Source of the DNA: Paraphysoderma sedebokerense
Taxonomy: Eukaryota > Blastocladiomycota > Physodermatomycetes > Physodermatales > Physodermataceae
Direction of reading: 5' to 3'
Length of the DNA stretch: 64,000 bases
NCBI GenBank assembly: GCA_025602915.1
Contig: JAHLJZ010000008.1
Span: forward strand, 124,001 to 188,000
The notes beneath the pieces are model-generated. The model made no database searches, was not told the origin of the DNA, and worked only from the letters and a program-made list of their open reading frames with translations. Shown one piece after another: positions 12,415-28,400 of this stretch (positions are counted from its first letter, which is position 1; each line of letters opens with the position of its first letter). The translations under genes and the position numbers were made by a program.

Positions 12415-12516
12415 GGTTCACAGTGGTTCACTGTGGGTTCACAGACAGTGGGTAAAATGTCATGTGTCAATTGATCGGTTCACCCGTTCACAGTTTGTTT
12501 TTGGAAATTGGTTCAC
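12415..12516 (+). promoter_or_regulatory. GGTTCAC repeat array, possible step-type heat-shock element
   Basis: At least five GGTTCAC or CGTTCAC units lie 170-270 bp upstream of the polyubiquitin ATG. The TTC cores sit at 12417, 12427, 12438, 12479, 12487 and 12512. The first three are spaced 10 and 11 bp apart, close to the 10-bp period of step-type heat-shock elements. Stress-inducible polyubiquitin genes (yeast UBI4) are known HSF targets, so this assignment is an inference from position and spacing. Confidence 0.35.
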
Positions 12517-12559
12517 AGGCAAAGTCACGCGTCAATTGAGTCACAGCGCAAATTACAAA

Positions 12560-12680
12560 TACGCACGCAATTCCCATTCCCTCTCTCTCATCTCCCTCCC
12601 GCATTCCCTCCCACCCCTCATCTCCCGCCTCTGTTTACCATCACACACTCCCTCGCATCCGCAGCTCTACTCCCTGCTAT
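12560..12680 (+). promoter_or_regulatory. pyrimidine-rich 5' leader of polyubiquitin
   Basis: The coding strand just before the polyubiquitin ATG is a long run of CT-rich sequence with CCCTCC, CTCATCTCC and CACTCCCTCG blocks. CT-rich tracts close to the start codon are common at highly expressed fungal promoters and transcription starts. No TATA box is evident in the tract. Confidence 0.4.
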
Positions 12681-12685
12681 CCAAA

Positions 12686-14212
<1,527 letters not shown>

Positions 14213-14266
14213 ATCAAGATTTAAGAATGTCAAAATATGATATTTTATGTATGATAGTCATGATGA

Positions 14267-14272
14267 AATAAA
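14267..14272 (+). terminator. AATAAA polyadenylation signal of polyubiquitin
   Basis: A canonical AATAAA hexamer lies 55 bp after the TAA stop in an AT-rich 3' flank. Confidence 0.6.
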
Positions 14273-14750
14273 GACGCGGTTTCCCAGTATTCATGGTCTA
14301 CAAGTGTGCTAGCCTTCTATAGCTGAAATAAGGATCTACTCTACATATTGGCAAAGCAAAGCTAGTATTGAGACCTCATGGAAAGATACCGAACGAATGA
14401 ACTGTAGTGGACATCCATTATGAGTTAGCAGATGTAGGCATCAATATGAACAATTTAGTCCTGGGGTATTCATTACATTTTGTAAGATGATTATTGCTTG
14501 CTTATTATATTCTGATTCGGCAGCGCTTACACATGGTGAAGTCGTTTAAGGAGGCAGGTTGAAGTGAATCATGATTTACCTTTAATTAAAACGCTTATTG
14601 TATTCGATATTGTTAATTATATACAACTTGAATCTCTTATATCACTGCTCGTTCACGACATTAAATCCTACATGATAAATGATAACATGACAAATAACAA
14701 ACACGAGTCCAGGCTTCTCCAAAAATATGACGACCACGCGTCCATGAAAT
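14273..14750. other. convergent 3' flanks, no gene
   Basis: The 3' ends of polyubiquitin (+) and the amino acid transporter (-) meet here. The sequence is AT-rich. The frame 14564-14920 (+) is antisense to the transporter's last exon and shows no motif. Confidence 0.5.
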
Positions 14751-16737
14751 TTAAGCATCCATCTTGTCAGTCTTTTCCATTTCAAAATGACTATCTTTCA
14801 ATTCTTTGCCGGCATGACCTAACTTGGAGTGTCTGTACCCGTATCCAAAATATACTAGTAACCCAGCACCCAACCAAATCAAAACTCGCAATACAGTTTC
14901 AGCTCCGTTCGCAACAATAAGGTAAAAGCAACCGGCAGCTCCAACCAAAGGAATAACGACTGGTCCTAATGGAACCTAAAAGAATAGGACAGGAGAAAGA
15001 GTCAGCCCAAAAGTTTCTTTGTAATTTGTAGAATCACGATGATGGGGTAAAGGAGAAATCAACACAAACCCTGAATGGTCTTGGTAAATCAGGTCGGGTG
15101 AATCGTAATACCATGACAGAAAGACACACTAAAGCGAAAGCGAACAAGGTACCGCTACTTGTTAAATCGCCCAAAATATCAACGGGAAAGAGTCCACCGG
15201 CAGCAGCGCAAAAGACACCGCTCATAATGGTAGTGATGTATGGGGTTTTAAATCTGGGATGCAGGCGACTGAAAAATGGTGGCAACAATCCGTCTGTGGC
15301 CATGGCGTGGAAAATACGTGGTTGTCCCATGAGAGAAATCAAAATGACGGATGTCAAACCAGCTACAGCACCAATATCGACCAAGTATGCGAGCCATTGC
15401 AATTGTGGAATGTTGGATAGAGCCTCAGCCAAAGGAGCAGACCCACCGAGTTCGGAATAGTGTCTGACACCAGTCAAATTGAGAGAAGTAAGGATGTACA
15501 AGACAGTACAGACCAAGAGGGAACCAAGGATACCGATGGGCATGTCTCGTTTTGGATTCTTTGTTTCTTGAGCGGTGGTGGAGACCTAATTATTTATCAG
15601 CAAATTGGGGTGAGTATGATAACAAAAAACTAATATTGTGGCGGGAGAGCAATACTTACGGCATCGAAACCAATATAAGCGAAGAACACCTGAGTGGCAG
15701 CGGCGATAATACCGTTGAAGCCACCAAAATTTCCATCATCAGATGCGGGTGGAACAAATGGTTTCCAGTTATCGGTGTTAATGAAAGGGAATGTGGCGGC
15801 GATAAAGAGTAGGACGACAGATGTTTTGATGACGACGAACACATTGTTGAAAGTCGATGATTCTTTGATCCCCTTAACAACTAATTAATAATTGATAAAA
15901 GAGGGAATCAATTTATCTGAATGGGTATTCAATCTGCAGAAGTTATTGGAATGTAATACTTACGGATAGAAGTACACAACAAAGTAATCAACACGGCGGG
16001 CAAATTGATGATCCCTTTCTCGGATCTGACAATTTGGTGGGCTTTATTTGTTTGCCAAGGAGCAGTAACCCAAGGACCTTTGGGGTCAATATCAACCCCA
16101 AAATGGATCAACATTTTGACGAAGTAGCCACTCCAACCGGCTGAAACCGTGGCGGCACCTACAGAAATAGAATTAGAGTTTCTGGTTTGAATTACGAAGA
16201 GCAAGTCAAGTGAACATACCAATAATGTATTCCAACATTAAATCCCACCCGATGATCCAACCCATCAACTCACCCATGGTGGCGTAAGTATAAGTGTAAG
16301 CAGACCCTGAATGTACATGTCAGTGACCGAGTTGACAAGGCGCGCATTAAGCGGTGCGAAAGACTTACCAGAAATTGGAACAATACTGGCCATTTCAGCA
16401 TAACAGAATCCAGCGCAAGTACAGAGAAATCCAGCGATAATGAATGATATAACGATACTAGGTCCAGCATGGTTTGCGGCAGCTGTTCCTGTGATGACGA
16501 AGATCTACAGAGGATAGAACAGTACGAGTTATGTCTTGGCTTCCTAATGCTAGTCGGGAATGAATAAGGAGGCCTCACCCCAGCACCAATAATCTCACCA
16601 ATACCAATCATCATAACTCCCAATCCAGTAAGATGTCTCTTCATTTCAGAAGCCTGAGCATCTCTCACCAACGACTCATAACTCTTGCTAAGGAATAATC
16701 TCCGAAAGAATTTCCTTATAGGGCTGCCTTCGGACAT
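14751..16737 (-). CDS. Cationic amino acid transporter (APC superfamily, CAT type)
   Basis: Seven exons (16737-16579, 16504-16369, 16306-16220, 16158-15964, 15880-15660, 15585-15070, 14975-14751) join to about 512 residues. The first helix block [23 protein letters not shown] is the APC substrate-binding unwound helix. Other CAT-family blocks are [52 protein letters not shown] and [13 protein letters not shown]. About 12 membrane spans are visible, ending in a short acidic/basic cytosolic tail. CAT proteins move Arg, Lys and related amino acids across the plasma or vacuolar membrane; the exact substrate is not decidable here. Confidence 0.92.
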
Positions 16738-17447
16738 TTTGTTGTGTTGCGTATTTCAGGGAAAAGAAGTCTATGTCTATGAGTTTGGTTTTCTATTTGC
16801 GAGAAAAGAATTCTATGTGTTTGTCGGGAACGAAGATTTTGTTTTCAAAATTGGCCCCAAGATCCGGCGCCAAGAGGGTTTTTAGAGACTTTTTTGCCTA
16901 AGCATTTTACCCAACTGTTTCAATTCCGTGCCGTTATCGCACCGGGTCGCAGCGCAACGAGAGCTGAGAATGCATTCCACATTTTTGGTATTGTCCGCAT
17001 GTATTCAGTCGTTGCCAAACAATCCACCATGCTCTTGATCCGTTGCCCTTGTTCTGCCGCAGACACACGCGGGACCCGATGCAGGACCCTGGACTAGCAA
17101 GGTCACCGGAAAATTGGAAGGATGGTGAGGCATCCGAGGAGGGCATTCTGTCTCGTCTCAAAGTAGTATCGTCAGGAGGAAGGCGATGATGTCAACTGCT
17201 TATTGTGATGCATACATTGCATGAACCTGAAGCTTATCGTCTTCTTTTCTGTCTGCTACTATTGATGGGCATGAAAATATTTGCCCACATCAATTTAAAT
17301 CGTATTCTTGTACCATAACTTATGACTACTTAAACGGTGTTACGATTCTGGCATTAGGGATCAGCGACTATATGGAGAATATATAATATATTTAAGTTTT
17401 CATATATGGCTCAGAAGTAAACAACCCAGTTTAAGGTTTTCCCTTTG
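16738..17447. other. intergenic, no gene seen
   Basis: The 710 bp between the transporter start and the glycerol kinase end contain only short frames without recognisable motifs. The transporter promoter must lie in the first part. Confidence 0.5.
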
Positions 17448-20334
<2,887 letters not shown>

Positions 20335-20800
20335 CAAAATTTGTGAGGCTACTTCGACATTGGGCGAACTTGAATAATTCAACTTTGTCCAACGTGCCGA
20401 ATCAGCCGTTTTGATGATTGAATTTTGATTCCGTACTTGAAAATATCCCGCGAGTCGGGAAAGACCTCAAGCTCCGAATGAAATTTCTGAAGAGGGAGTG
20501 GCTATCTAAAATAGTTTTGGTGTCGCATCATATTGTAGCCAATTCAGTATATGAAGAATCAAGAAGGCAGTTTAACTTCCTTGGAACCCTCGGAATTACA
20601 GAAAATGATTTATCGGCCGTTTATGATTTGATTTATCGAATTTGCCCTCAAAAAAGTCTAAGAATGTGGCCACGCATTAAAGCATTTGCGATTGTATGCC
20701 GAAAGTAAATAAATGGTCTGCCGATCGAATTCTAAAGGGCACGACAACAAACTCTTTCGTGATTCTTGTTCTCTTGTACAGACATGTTCCCACTTTAAAA
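20335..20800. promoter_or_regulatory. divergent promoter, glycerol kinase / UCH37
   Basis: This gap separates two divergent genes. It contains a plus-strand open frame (about 20418-20708) that lacks an ATG at its head and has no recognisable domain; I leave it uncalled. Confidence 0.4.
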
Positions 20801-22257
20801 ATGACACAGCCTCTGCACCAGGAAGCATGGAAAGATGTGAGCCAACTTTTAACTAATTGGTCAGAGATCGAAAGTGATCCAGGTGACATTTTCAATTGCA
20901 CTTCACCTTGCATTACCCATTTATCAAGCTGATAGTCCGAACTTTGTGTGGACAGGTGTATTCACCGAATTGGTTGAATTGCTGGGTGCGAAAGACTGTC
21001 AAGTTGAAGAGTTATATTCTTTTGATAGGGAAACGATATCTTCATTAGCGTACGTCAAATTTGTCAGGAGTGGAGTGACTGCCGTTTGAATTTAACTTAT
21101 TCTCATTTTAGGCCGGTTTACGGAATCATTTTCCTGTTCAAATACACAAAGGCCCATGATTGTAAAGCCGGGGAAGAAAAGTATCCGAAAGATTTATTCT
21201 TCTCTAATCAAATCATCATCAACGCATGTGCAACCCAGGCTATTTTATCCATTTTGATGAATCATAGCGACAAGATCGACATGGGTAAACCATTGATAAA
21301 TTTGAAAAATTTTACGACTGACTTTCCGCCCCAGGTATGCCTGCTTTCATTCATACTTTATCCATTGTGGGTCTCAATTTAACCTTTGACTTATTGCAGG
21401 TCACGGGCCTCGCTATATCGAATAGCCCAGTTTTAATGGACGCACATAACAAGTTTACAAGGTCGGTCAGAGAAGCACTCTTGGCTGTTGAACGTCACAT
21501 TCAAATAATTGATGCCTTTATTAGGCCGGTATATCGACCGATTCCAGGTGAAAATAATGAAGAGGAAGAATCGGATGTTTTTCATTTTATTTCCTTCGTT
21601 CCCGTGAATGGTAATGTTTATGAACTCGACGGTTTGAAGAAGGGACCTGTTAACTTGGGTAAGTAAAGTTATCCAGTTATACTCGGCTCTCTCCGTTTTC
21701 TAATCAGACTTCATGATCCATGTAGGTTCCTACGAGAATGATGATTGGTTTTCGGTCGTAGAACCTGTGCTTCAGAAGATCTTTGAGCAGTGTGTAATCA
21801 CGACGTACTATCATGATTTTCATCACCGTTGGTTAACCTTCGATATCCTTTACTTTTGAATAGGTATACTGAAGCTGAGATTCGCTTCAATATTATGGCA
21901 TTGGTTCGGGATCAGAGGTCCGTGTTGAAAGAGAAAATCGAGTCTTTGAAGTTGGATCTAGAAAAATATAGTGATGATGACGCAAAACTGGAATCATTGA
22001 AAACCCAAATGAGAACTCTTGAAAATTCGCTGCGAGATCAAATTATCAAACGAGAGAATTACAAGGTTTTTCCTAGTCAATTGAAGTATCTTTATTGGCA
22101 CTTTGTCTTTTGTTTAATACTATTCTCTCTATAGATCGAAAATGCCCGCCGACAATTTAATTATCTGCCTTTTGTACTAAAATATTTGGAACTGTTGTCC
22201 AAAAAGCCGAATTTTCGGACTCTCGTTGAGTCGGCTGGCCGCTTTGAAGTTGGGTAG
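20801..22257 (+). CDS. UCH37/UCHL5-type ubiquitin C-terminal hydrolase
   Basis: Seven exons (20801-20882, 20956-21049, 21112-21334, 21400-21658, 21726-21789, 21864-22065, 22135-22257) join to about 348 residues, close to human UCHL5 (329). The N-terminal block EIESDPGVFTELVELLG is typical. The catalytic Cys is in NACATQAIL (codon 21227-21229), the His in FHFISFVPVNG and the Asp in YELDGLKKGP. The C-terminal ULD-like part has YTEAEIRFNIMALV, a coiled coil and an RRQFNYLPFVLKYLELL segment. Members of this class act at the proteasome lid through Rpn13 and trim ubiquitin chains. ATG 20801 is preferred because it gives the standard short head. Confidence 0.95.
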
Positions 22258-22704
22258 TGGACAACTATAAGCATACGCAGACGCAGACTAAAAGTTGTTT
22301 CTTTCTGTATAAGGTATATCGTACGTCATAATTATATTGTATTTATATACATAAAAGCGTGATGAAGAATGGTTGTTCTAAGAAACGCCGGGCGGATTCT
22401 TCGAATATGGCATATTAGCGAAAATATTAAATAATGCCAAGTCGACCATATGAATTATCAACATCAGGATTGAAATTTATTACCAGATGCTCAGTGTACT
22501 GCCGTGAGCCGTTATTCTTCACCTAGTTGGGTGCGCCAGAGTCCGAAGGTCGGAGTGAAGGAACACAACACGACAATTTCCATTCGAACTGTTGTTTGTC
22601 CACAGTGCAAGATTACCGCAAAAACACTCTCTCGCTGCTGCTAATCTCTATCATTCTTCCGCCATCTACAATCCTCATCTATATACATCCTTTCTTCATC
22701 CACA
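22258..22704. other. intergenic between UCH37 and lectin gene
   Basis: 447 bp serve as the UCH37 3' flank and lectin promoter. A TATATACAT stretch lies shortly before the lectin ATG. No gene is seen. Confidence 0.45.
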
Positions 22705-24365
22705 ATGGTCGCAGCCAAGCCCTTGGCCGTCTCCCTCCTCTTGCTCCTGCTCTCCGTTGTCGCCGCCAACACCTCGGATAAGGAAGAGCCCTCTTCCTTC
22801 GTTAGAACTCAATCTCTATATCCCCCTTATATCGGTACTTTAAGTCTCTTCATTTGAAAAGTATCCTGTGTGGAATGCTCGACTGACCAATACTTGTTAA
22901 AACCCATTGGTACTTTTACGGCCCAATTGTCGAATCATTGCTGCATCTTCCGTTCACACCCCGACGACCTTTCTTTCATCCTTTATTTCTATCTATCAAT
23001 TATATTTTTTTTTCCGTTCTCAACCGATAGATGTTGACTTATCGAATCGGTGGTTTGATTTTGGTGGCTCAACGGTAGTAAATACGAACAGATACGTCAG
23101 ATTAACTCCAGATCTTTTCGGTTCGTTTATTTACACCTTACTTTCGTTACTCGTGTTGCTTGTTTCCCAACTATGGATATTACACGCATTTAAAATCAGA
23201 GTAAATATTGTGGTGTTTTGTCTCCGTCTGACTGATTTTTTTGTTCTATAGGCCGCAAAGGATGGCTGTGGGCAAGAATGGTGACGTCTCCAAATCATTT
23301 TTGCGTGATATGGTAGAGGGTTTAGTGTGTCAACCAACTAACCGGGAAATATTTATATCATATATTCTGTTTTCCACTACAGCCATTCGCAGCCGAGAAC
23401 TTTAGAATCGAGTTTGAATATAAAATTCATGGCCGAGGAATTTCATTGTTTGGAGATGGATTTGCTTTCTGGTTCACTCAGACAAAGGGGACTGTAGGAC
23501 CAGTATTAGGTAGTAACGACAAGTGGAATGGATTAGGAATAATCTTTGATACTTATGACAATGGAAATCACGGTGTATGTTTTGTGAATTCTCTTCTTTC
23601 GCTCCTCTCCTGGGTCGGCGCTCTACTCGACACCCTGACTAACTCGTTGCTTCGTATTGCCGTACTTGAACTAGTATACCTATCCTTATGTCAACGGCGT
23701 TCTGAATGATGGAACGAAAACCTACAACAAAGACACTGATGGAAAAGAACTATCTATCGGAGGATGCGAAGCCGATATTAGAGATCGACCTTTTACCACC
23801 CGCGCTAGAATCAAGTATTTCAAAGGAAAATATATTTCACTGGAATTAAATACAAAAGGCTGGGATGAGTGGGTCGAGTAAGTGTCATTGTTTTCCTTCA
23901 CGAGCTTTCTTGGTGAAAGCGAAGATTGACATGTTGGGCTTGCACTCAGGTGTTTCAAGGTTCCGAACGTTAAGCTTCCAGATACTGGATATATGGGCTT
24001 TTCCGCAGAAACTGGTGGCCTCTCAGGTAAGTCTATTTTCAACCTTCTCTTTCTCTCCGTGATTTTTCCTGACTTGCCTTTATCCATCCGTTGATTGATT
24101 CGTTTGCCATTCTACATTCTGATTAGACAACCACGACATCATCACCATCTCCACTCACACTTTGAACAGTGACGGGGCATCATCTGAATCTTCAGATCCC
24201 ACAAAACAGAAGTCGACAATGTCATCGGATAGTTACTTTGGATCGTTGGATACCTCATCCGGTCCCAGTTACTTGTTGATCTTTTTTGCTATCAGTGGAA
24301 TCGGGGCGGTTGCGTATTTTGGATTCCAATACGTGACACGAACAGAAAGAAACAAGAGGTTTTAA
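22705..24365 (+). CDS. VIP36/ERGIC-53-like L-type lectin
   Basis: Seven exons (22705-22834, 23031-23120, 23252-23304, 23383-23574, 23675-23877, 23950-24026, 24127-24365) join to about 327 residues. A signal peptide (VAAKPLAVSLLLLLLSVVAA) is followed by a leguminous-type carbohydrate domain. Key blocks are SNRWFDFGGSTVV, GRKGWLWARM, LFGDGFAFWFTQ, GLGIIFDTYDNGNHG (calcium and mannose site) and YPYVNGVLNDG. Two Cys in GGCEAD and CFKVPNV match the conserved disulfide of VIP36. A single membrane span follows, and the tail ends in KRF, similar to the ER-exit/retrieval tail of VIP36 relatives. The protein should carry high-mannose glycoproteins between ER and Golgi. Confidence 0.93.
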
Positions 24366-24753
24366 AGTGGAGTTGGCAATTCAGCAGTTTTGTGATTGGT
24401 AATGTTGATTAAGGAAATGAATATGTGGATAGCGCCTAGCATTTCACCGCCTGTTCACGAAGGCGCATAAGATATAAATAATATATCGTTTTGTACGTTG
24501 TCGATACAGTTGAAACGAATAAACTGTGTGGGCGGGGCAACTCAATTAACAGGGTGTAACAGATCTATAGGAGTGGGTTCCGACTTGATATTCTCTTAAA
24601 ATTTGAAGATGCATATTTGGCATCAGTTATTGACAACCATTGGATTGATAAGTGTTGCCTGTCATCGCAGCACTCGTGCTTGAGAGTTACCTAGTCAATG
24701 TCCAAGTGTAATACAACATAGTATAGGATTAAGATGATGCCTTGTCAATAACT
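24366..24753. other. intergenic, lectin to tRNA-Ile
   Basis: About 390 bp with no reading frame of note; AATAAA-like sequence near 24520 may serve as polyadenylation signal. Confidence 0.4.
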
Positions 24754-24827
24754 GGTCCATTAGCTCAGTTGGTTAGAGCGTGGTGCTAATAACGCCAAGG
24801 TCAACAGTTCGACCCTGTTATGGACCA
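24754..24827 (+). tRNA. tRNA-Ile (AAT)
   Basis: A 74-nt intronless cloverleaf. The acceptor stem pairs GGTCCAT with ATGGACC, with discriminator A at 24827. The D arm contains TAGCTCAGTTGGTTAGAGCG. The anticodon stem TGGTG/CGCCA closes a CTAATAA loop with anticodon AAT at 24788-24790. The T arm AACAGTTCGACCCTGTT is intact. No CCA is encoded. Confidence 0.96.
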
Positions 24828-25464
24828 ATCTATTTTTGCATTTTTATTTTTGTTTTCTCTGTACTCATTTCAACACAGCTATACTGTATCCTTCAAGAGG
24901 ACTGATATTAGTTAACAGAAAGTTCTATTCTGGGTGTTTTTTCCAACAAGTCGAGCACCAATTGGAGGCAGTCCGATGTTGTAGCTTAAAGTCTTGTGAC
25001 ATGGCGTCAGCATCCATTGGCAATTAGCATAGCAGGAGGGGAGGGTGTGTGTGGGTGTCTGTTTTAGAATAGGGATGATAAGCACGGAAAGAGCATTCCA
25101 CGCCATGAGGATGGTGATTGAAGATTCTTCTGTCGGAACAAGCAGATGGAATCCGCGGGAACGGTAAGCACATCTGATTCGACGCGCAGTCATGGGTGGG
25201 CCAATGAGCGTGCGGTGTGACGCGTCAAGCACTCTGGCCTCAGCACTTAACTCATGCGCTGGCGAACTGGCTTGCGACCGGCCGAATTCCCTCCTCCACT
25301 ATTACTACTATCACTACGACAACTATTAACCCACTCTCGGTCTCTGTCTCTGCACCGCATATCGCCTATTGCACATTCAGACTGCAGCCCTCCCTCTCTC
25401 CCTCAACGCTGCATTCGCCCAATAGACGGTCCACCCAGAGTATAGACGAAACCTAGATTCCACA
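24828..25464. other. intergenic, ABCG promoter with CT-rich tract
   Basis: 637 bp before the ABCG start. From about 25270 the plus strand becomes CT-rich, with CCCTCCTCC and CCCTCCCTCTCTCCCTC blocks near the presumed transcription start. Frames at 25217-25456 read through this tract and are low-complexity artefacts. Confidence 0.45.
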
Positions 25465-28400
25465 ATGTCCGTTGATATCGGAGATATTAAGGATATCACT
25501 GCTTCCAATTTCAGCCAGCTCTTCAACTTCTCTGCCCAGTTCCCTGTCAATGTATGTATTCAGTAGTTTTTAGCCTTGCCAAAGTGATCAAGCAGTTCAT
25601 AAAAGTTGAACTCGGAGGAGGGAAACCGAAAAGTTCGCTGGCGCCTTTAATCAAACATTATCTCATTCACCTTTCAATGATTGCCATGCTCATTACTCTG
25701 TCCTTTTTAAATATTATATAGGGTTCATTTTGTAGCTACACTGCAGCAACGAAGTGGGGCTGTCCGCCGGGTATGTGCTTTTGAATGTTACAACTCATCC
25801 ATCAATTCAATATTCCTTCAAAGTGCGGTCGTTGGCCACGCTTTTTTGTGCATTCACAATAAACTGATAATCGTTTAAACCCGGGTCATAACCTATATTT
25901 TATTTATCAGGTTTCTTTTGTCCTACGCAAAATGACCGATTCCGCTGTCCTCGTATGTAGAAATGTTCTCCTTAATTTTTGACACACTTGAAAGTATCGA
26001 TTGTAATCTAATTTATCGTTACGAAATTGATTCCAGCCGGTTTCTTCTGTCCCCAAAACACTGCACACCCAAACTACTGCTGCGCTAAATTTGTTTGTAC
26101 GTTCCGTCATTTTGACCCTTTCCTCCTCTTAGTTGAATCGACATTGACATTACATTGCCGATTCCAGGTAAAACTCCAGCTGAGATTTCGATCTGCCCGG
26201 AAAATAAGTTTTGCCCACGTATGTTGAGTGTCTCTGAATTTTACTAAAAGAGAAAGAATTTTTGAGTCCGACGTTCTGACGTTTTTTCCGTTTAATTGTC
26301 TGCGGATTACCAGAGGGAACGACCGTAAGTTCTATTTAGTTTTTTTTAGCTATTACTATGATCTCTGACATTCTGTCCGTATATGGGATTTTGTCAATAA
26401 TAGGAGCCGTATACTTGCCATTTCTTTCGTATGTATATTGTGAAAATGCACTTTTTTGGAATTCTCTCCTGTTTACTCACAATTCTGATGAATGTCTAGT
26501 TGCAAGCTGTCCGGCCGGTACTGAACGCCCCACTCGTATCGGAATTCTGGTTGTTGCCGCTGTAGTATTCACGCTTATTTATGTGGCCTTCAAAGTCAAG
26601 CAAAAGAAGAATGAAAAGAGTCGACTTCGGCATAGGATCCAATTGGCGACACTGACCAAGCAGAAAGAATTGGCTGCCCATGGACGGCTTCCTTCTCAGA
26701 GCGTCAGACGGGCCGAAAAAAGATTCCTGATCAGATGCGAAAACTTGGGTAGAACCTTACCAAACGGAATTGAAATTATGAAGGTTTGATACATGTTATC
26801 TTGCCCCGTATTTGAATATCAGCTTGACCCGTTGAATATAGAATGTGTCGGTTGTACTGAACCCTGGCCGCACCATGGCTGTTATGGGACCCTCTGGTAA
26901 GTGCACCTCATTCGTATATCAAATCTTGACTTGAAAACAGCGGCGTAACTCTTTCATAATTTTCTATCTGTTTGATTAGGTGCTGGTAAAACAACATTCA
27001 TCTCACTATTAACTGGCAAGACACCGCGCACATCCGGGACTGTCTACGTAGCACAACTTGACGAAAAGGGACGCATACTTACCGAGAAGAAACAGGAACT
27101 TTCAAGCTACCGCAAATTGATTGGATTTGTGCCCCAGGAAGACGTTATGTTGAGAGAACTGACTGTTCGAGATATTCTCTTACACTCTGCGAGAATGAGA
27201 TTACCCACCAACTTGTCCGATAGCACAAAAACGAACATCGTTCTGGAAACGATTGATTACTTGGGTTTGAGTCATGTTGCAGATTCAATCATTGGCAACG
27301 AGGAGGAAAGGTACGCAGCTCCTTCTTCGTTTCGGCCGCAAGCATTCGGTCCTACGTTGTTCATTATTATTTGAACGAGACACTAATTCATATATTTTCA
27401 TTCTTTTATAACCAGAGGAATTTCTGGAGGTCAGCGCAAAAGAGTCAACATCGGGGTTCGTTTTAGCCCTTTTTTTAAATCCGCTAACAATGAGTTCGGG
27501 TGTTCTAATTCAATTGTGATTGTTTGTAGATGGAATTGGTTGCGGAACCTTGTGTTCTTTTCCTCGACGAACCCACATCTGGTCTAGACAGTTCAACATC
27601 GCTTGAAGTTTGCCAACTGTTGAGAAGAGTCGCTAGAGAAAAAGGACTTACTGTTGCAGCTGTCATCCACAGTCCTTCTCCTTCGGCGTTCAATCAGTTC
27701 GACGATTTACTTTTGGTAAATTATTTTATTATGATGTCAATGCACCGAGAATCTTCTGCTAACAAAGATATGGTAATTTTAGCTTGGAAAAGGAGGCCAA
27801 GTTGTTTTCTTTGGACCTAGACATCATGCCGGTAAATATCAATTCTCAAATATCTTCGCTGCCATAACTTTAAGTTGACAATTTGCTCAATTTTACGTAG
27901 CTCCCTACTTTGCCGATCTGGGATTCCCTTGTCCTCCGTCTGTGTCTGAATCCGATTTCTTCATGGATGTAGTATCAGGAAAAGTACCCTGTTCTTGGAA
28001 TCCTGATTTTATACCCTCTGATCTCTTTTTGTATTGGTAAGATCCCACAAACTTGACTTTATTATCCTTACCTTGACGATCGCAGCTAATCATTGTTACT
28101 CCAACAGGGATTGTTATCAACGGGGACAAGCCATCTCCATTAGTACACTTCGCCAAATTACCCAGACCCAGCGAGTAATCCCAAAAACTGTTTCCGACAG
28201 ACTTATTGATTCTTTTGTCGACTTTTTCCGTGATATGCACTCCTACATTGTCGACATTCTGAGCGAATTCTCTCTCCATTTTCAAGATTTTTTCGGTATC
28301 AACAATGGTGGCAGAAGCACACCAAACTCTTTCATGGTCTTTTGGTTATGTTTTCGCCGTGCCAGTTACCAGATCTACAGAAGATGGCAAAAGCTCATGA

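Noticed and set aside
20418-20708. Plus-strand frame between glycerol kinase and UCH37
   Set aside because: No ATG at its head (first internal ATG leaves about 75 codons), no motif, and it fills a divergent promoter gap.
25217-25456. 79-codon plus-strand frame before the ABCG gene as a possible signal-peptide exon
   Set aside because: Ser/Thr/Pro repeats from a CT-rich tract, no hydrophobic core, and a stop before ATG 25465.
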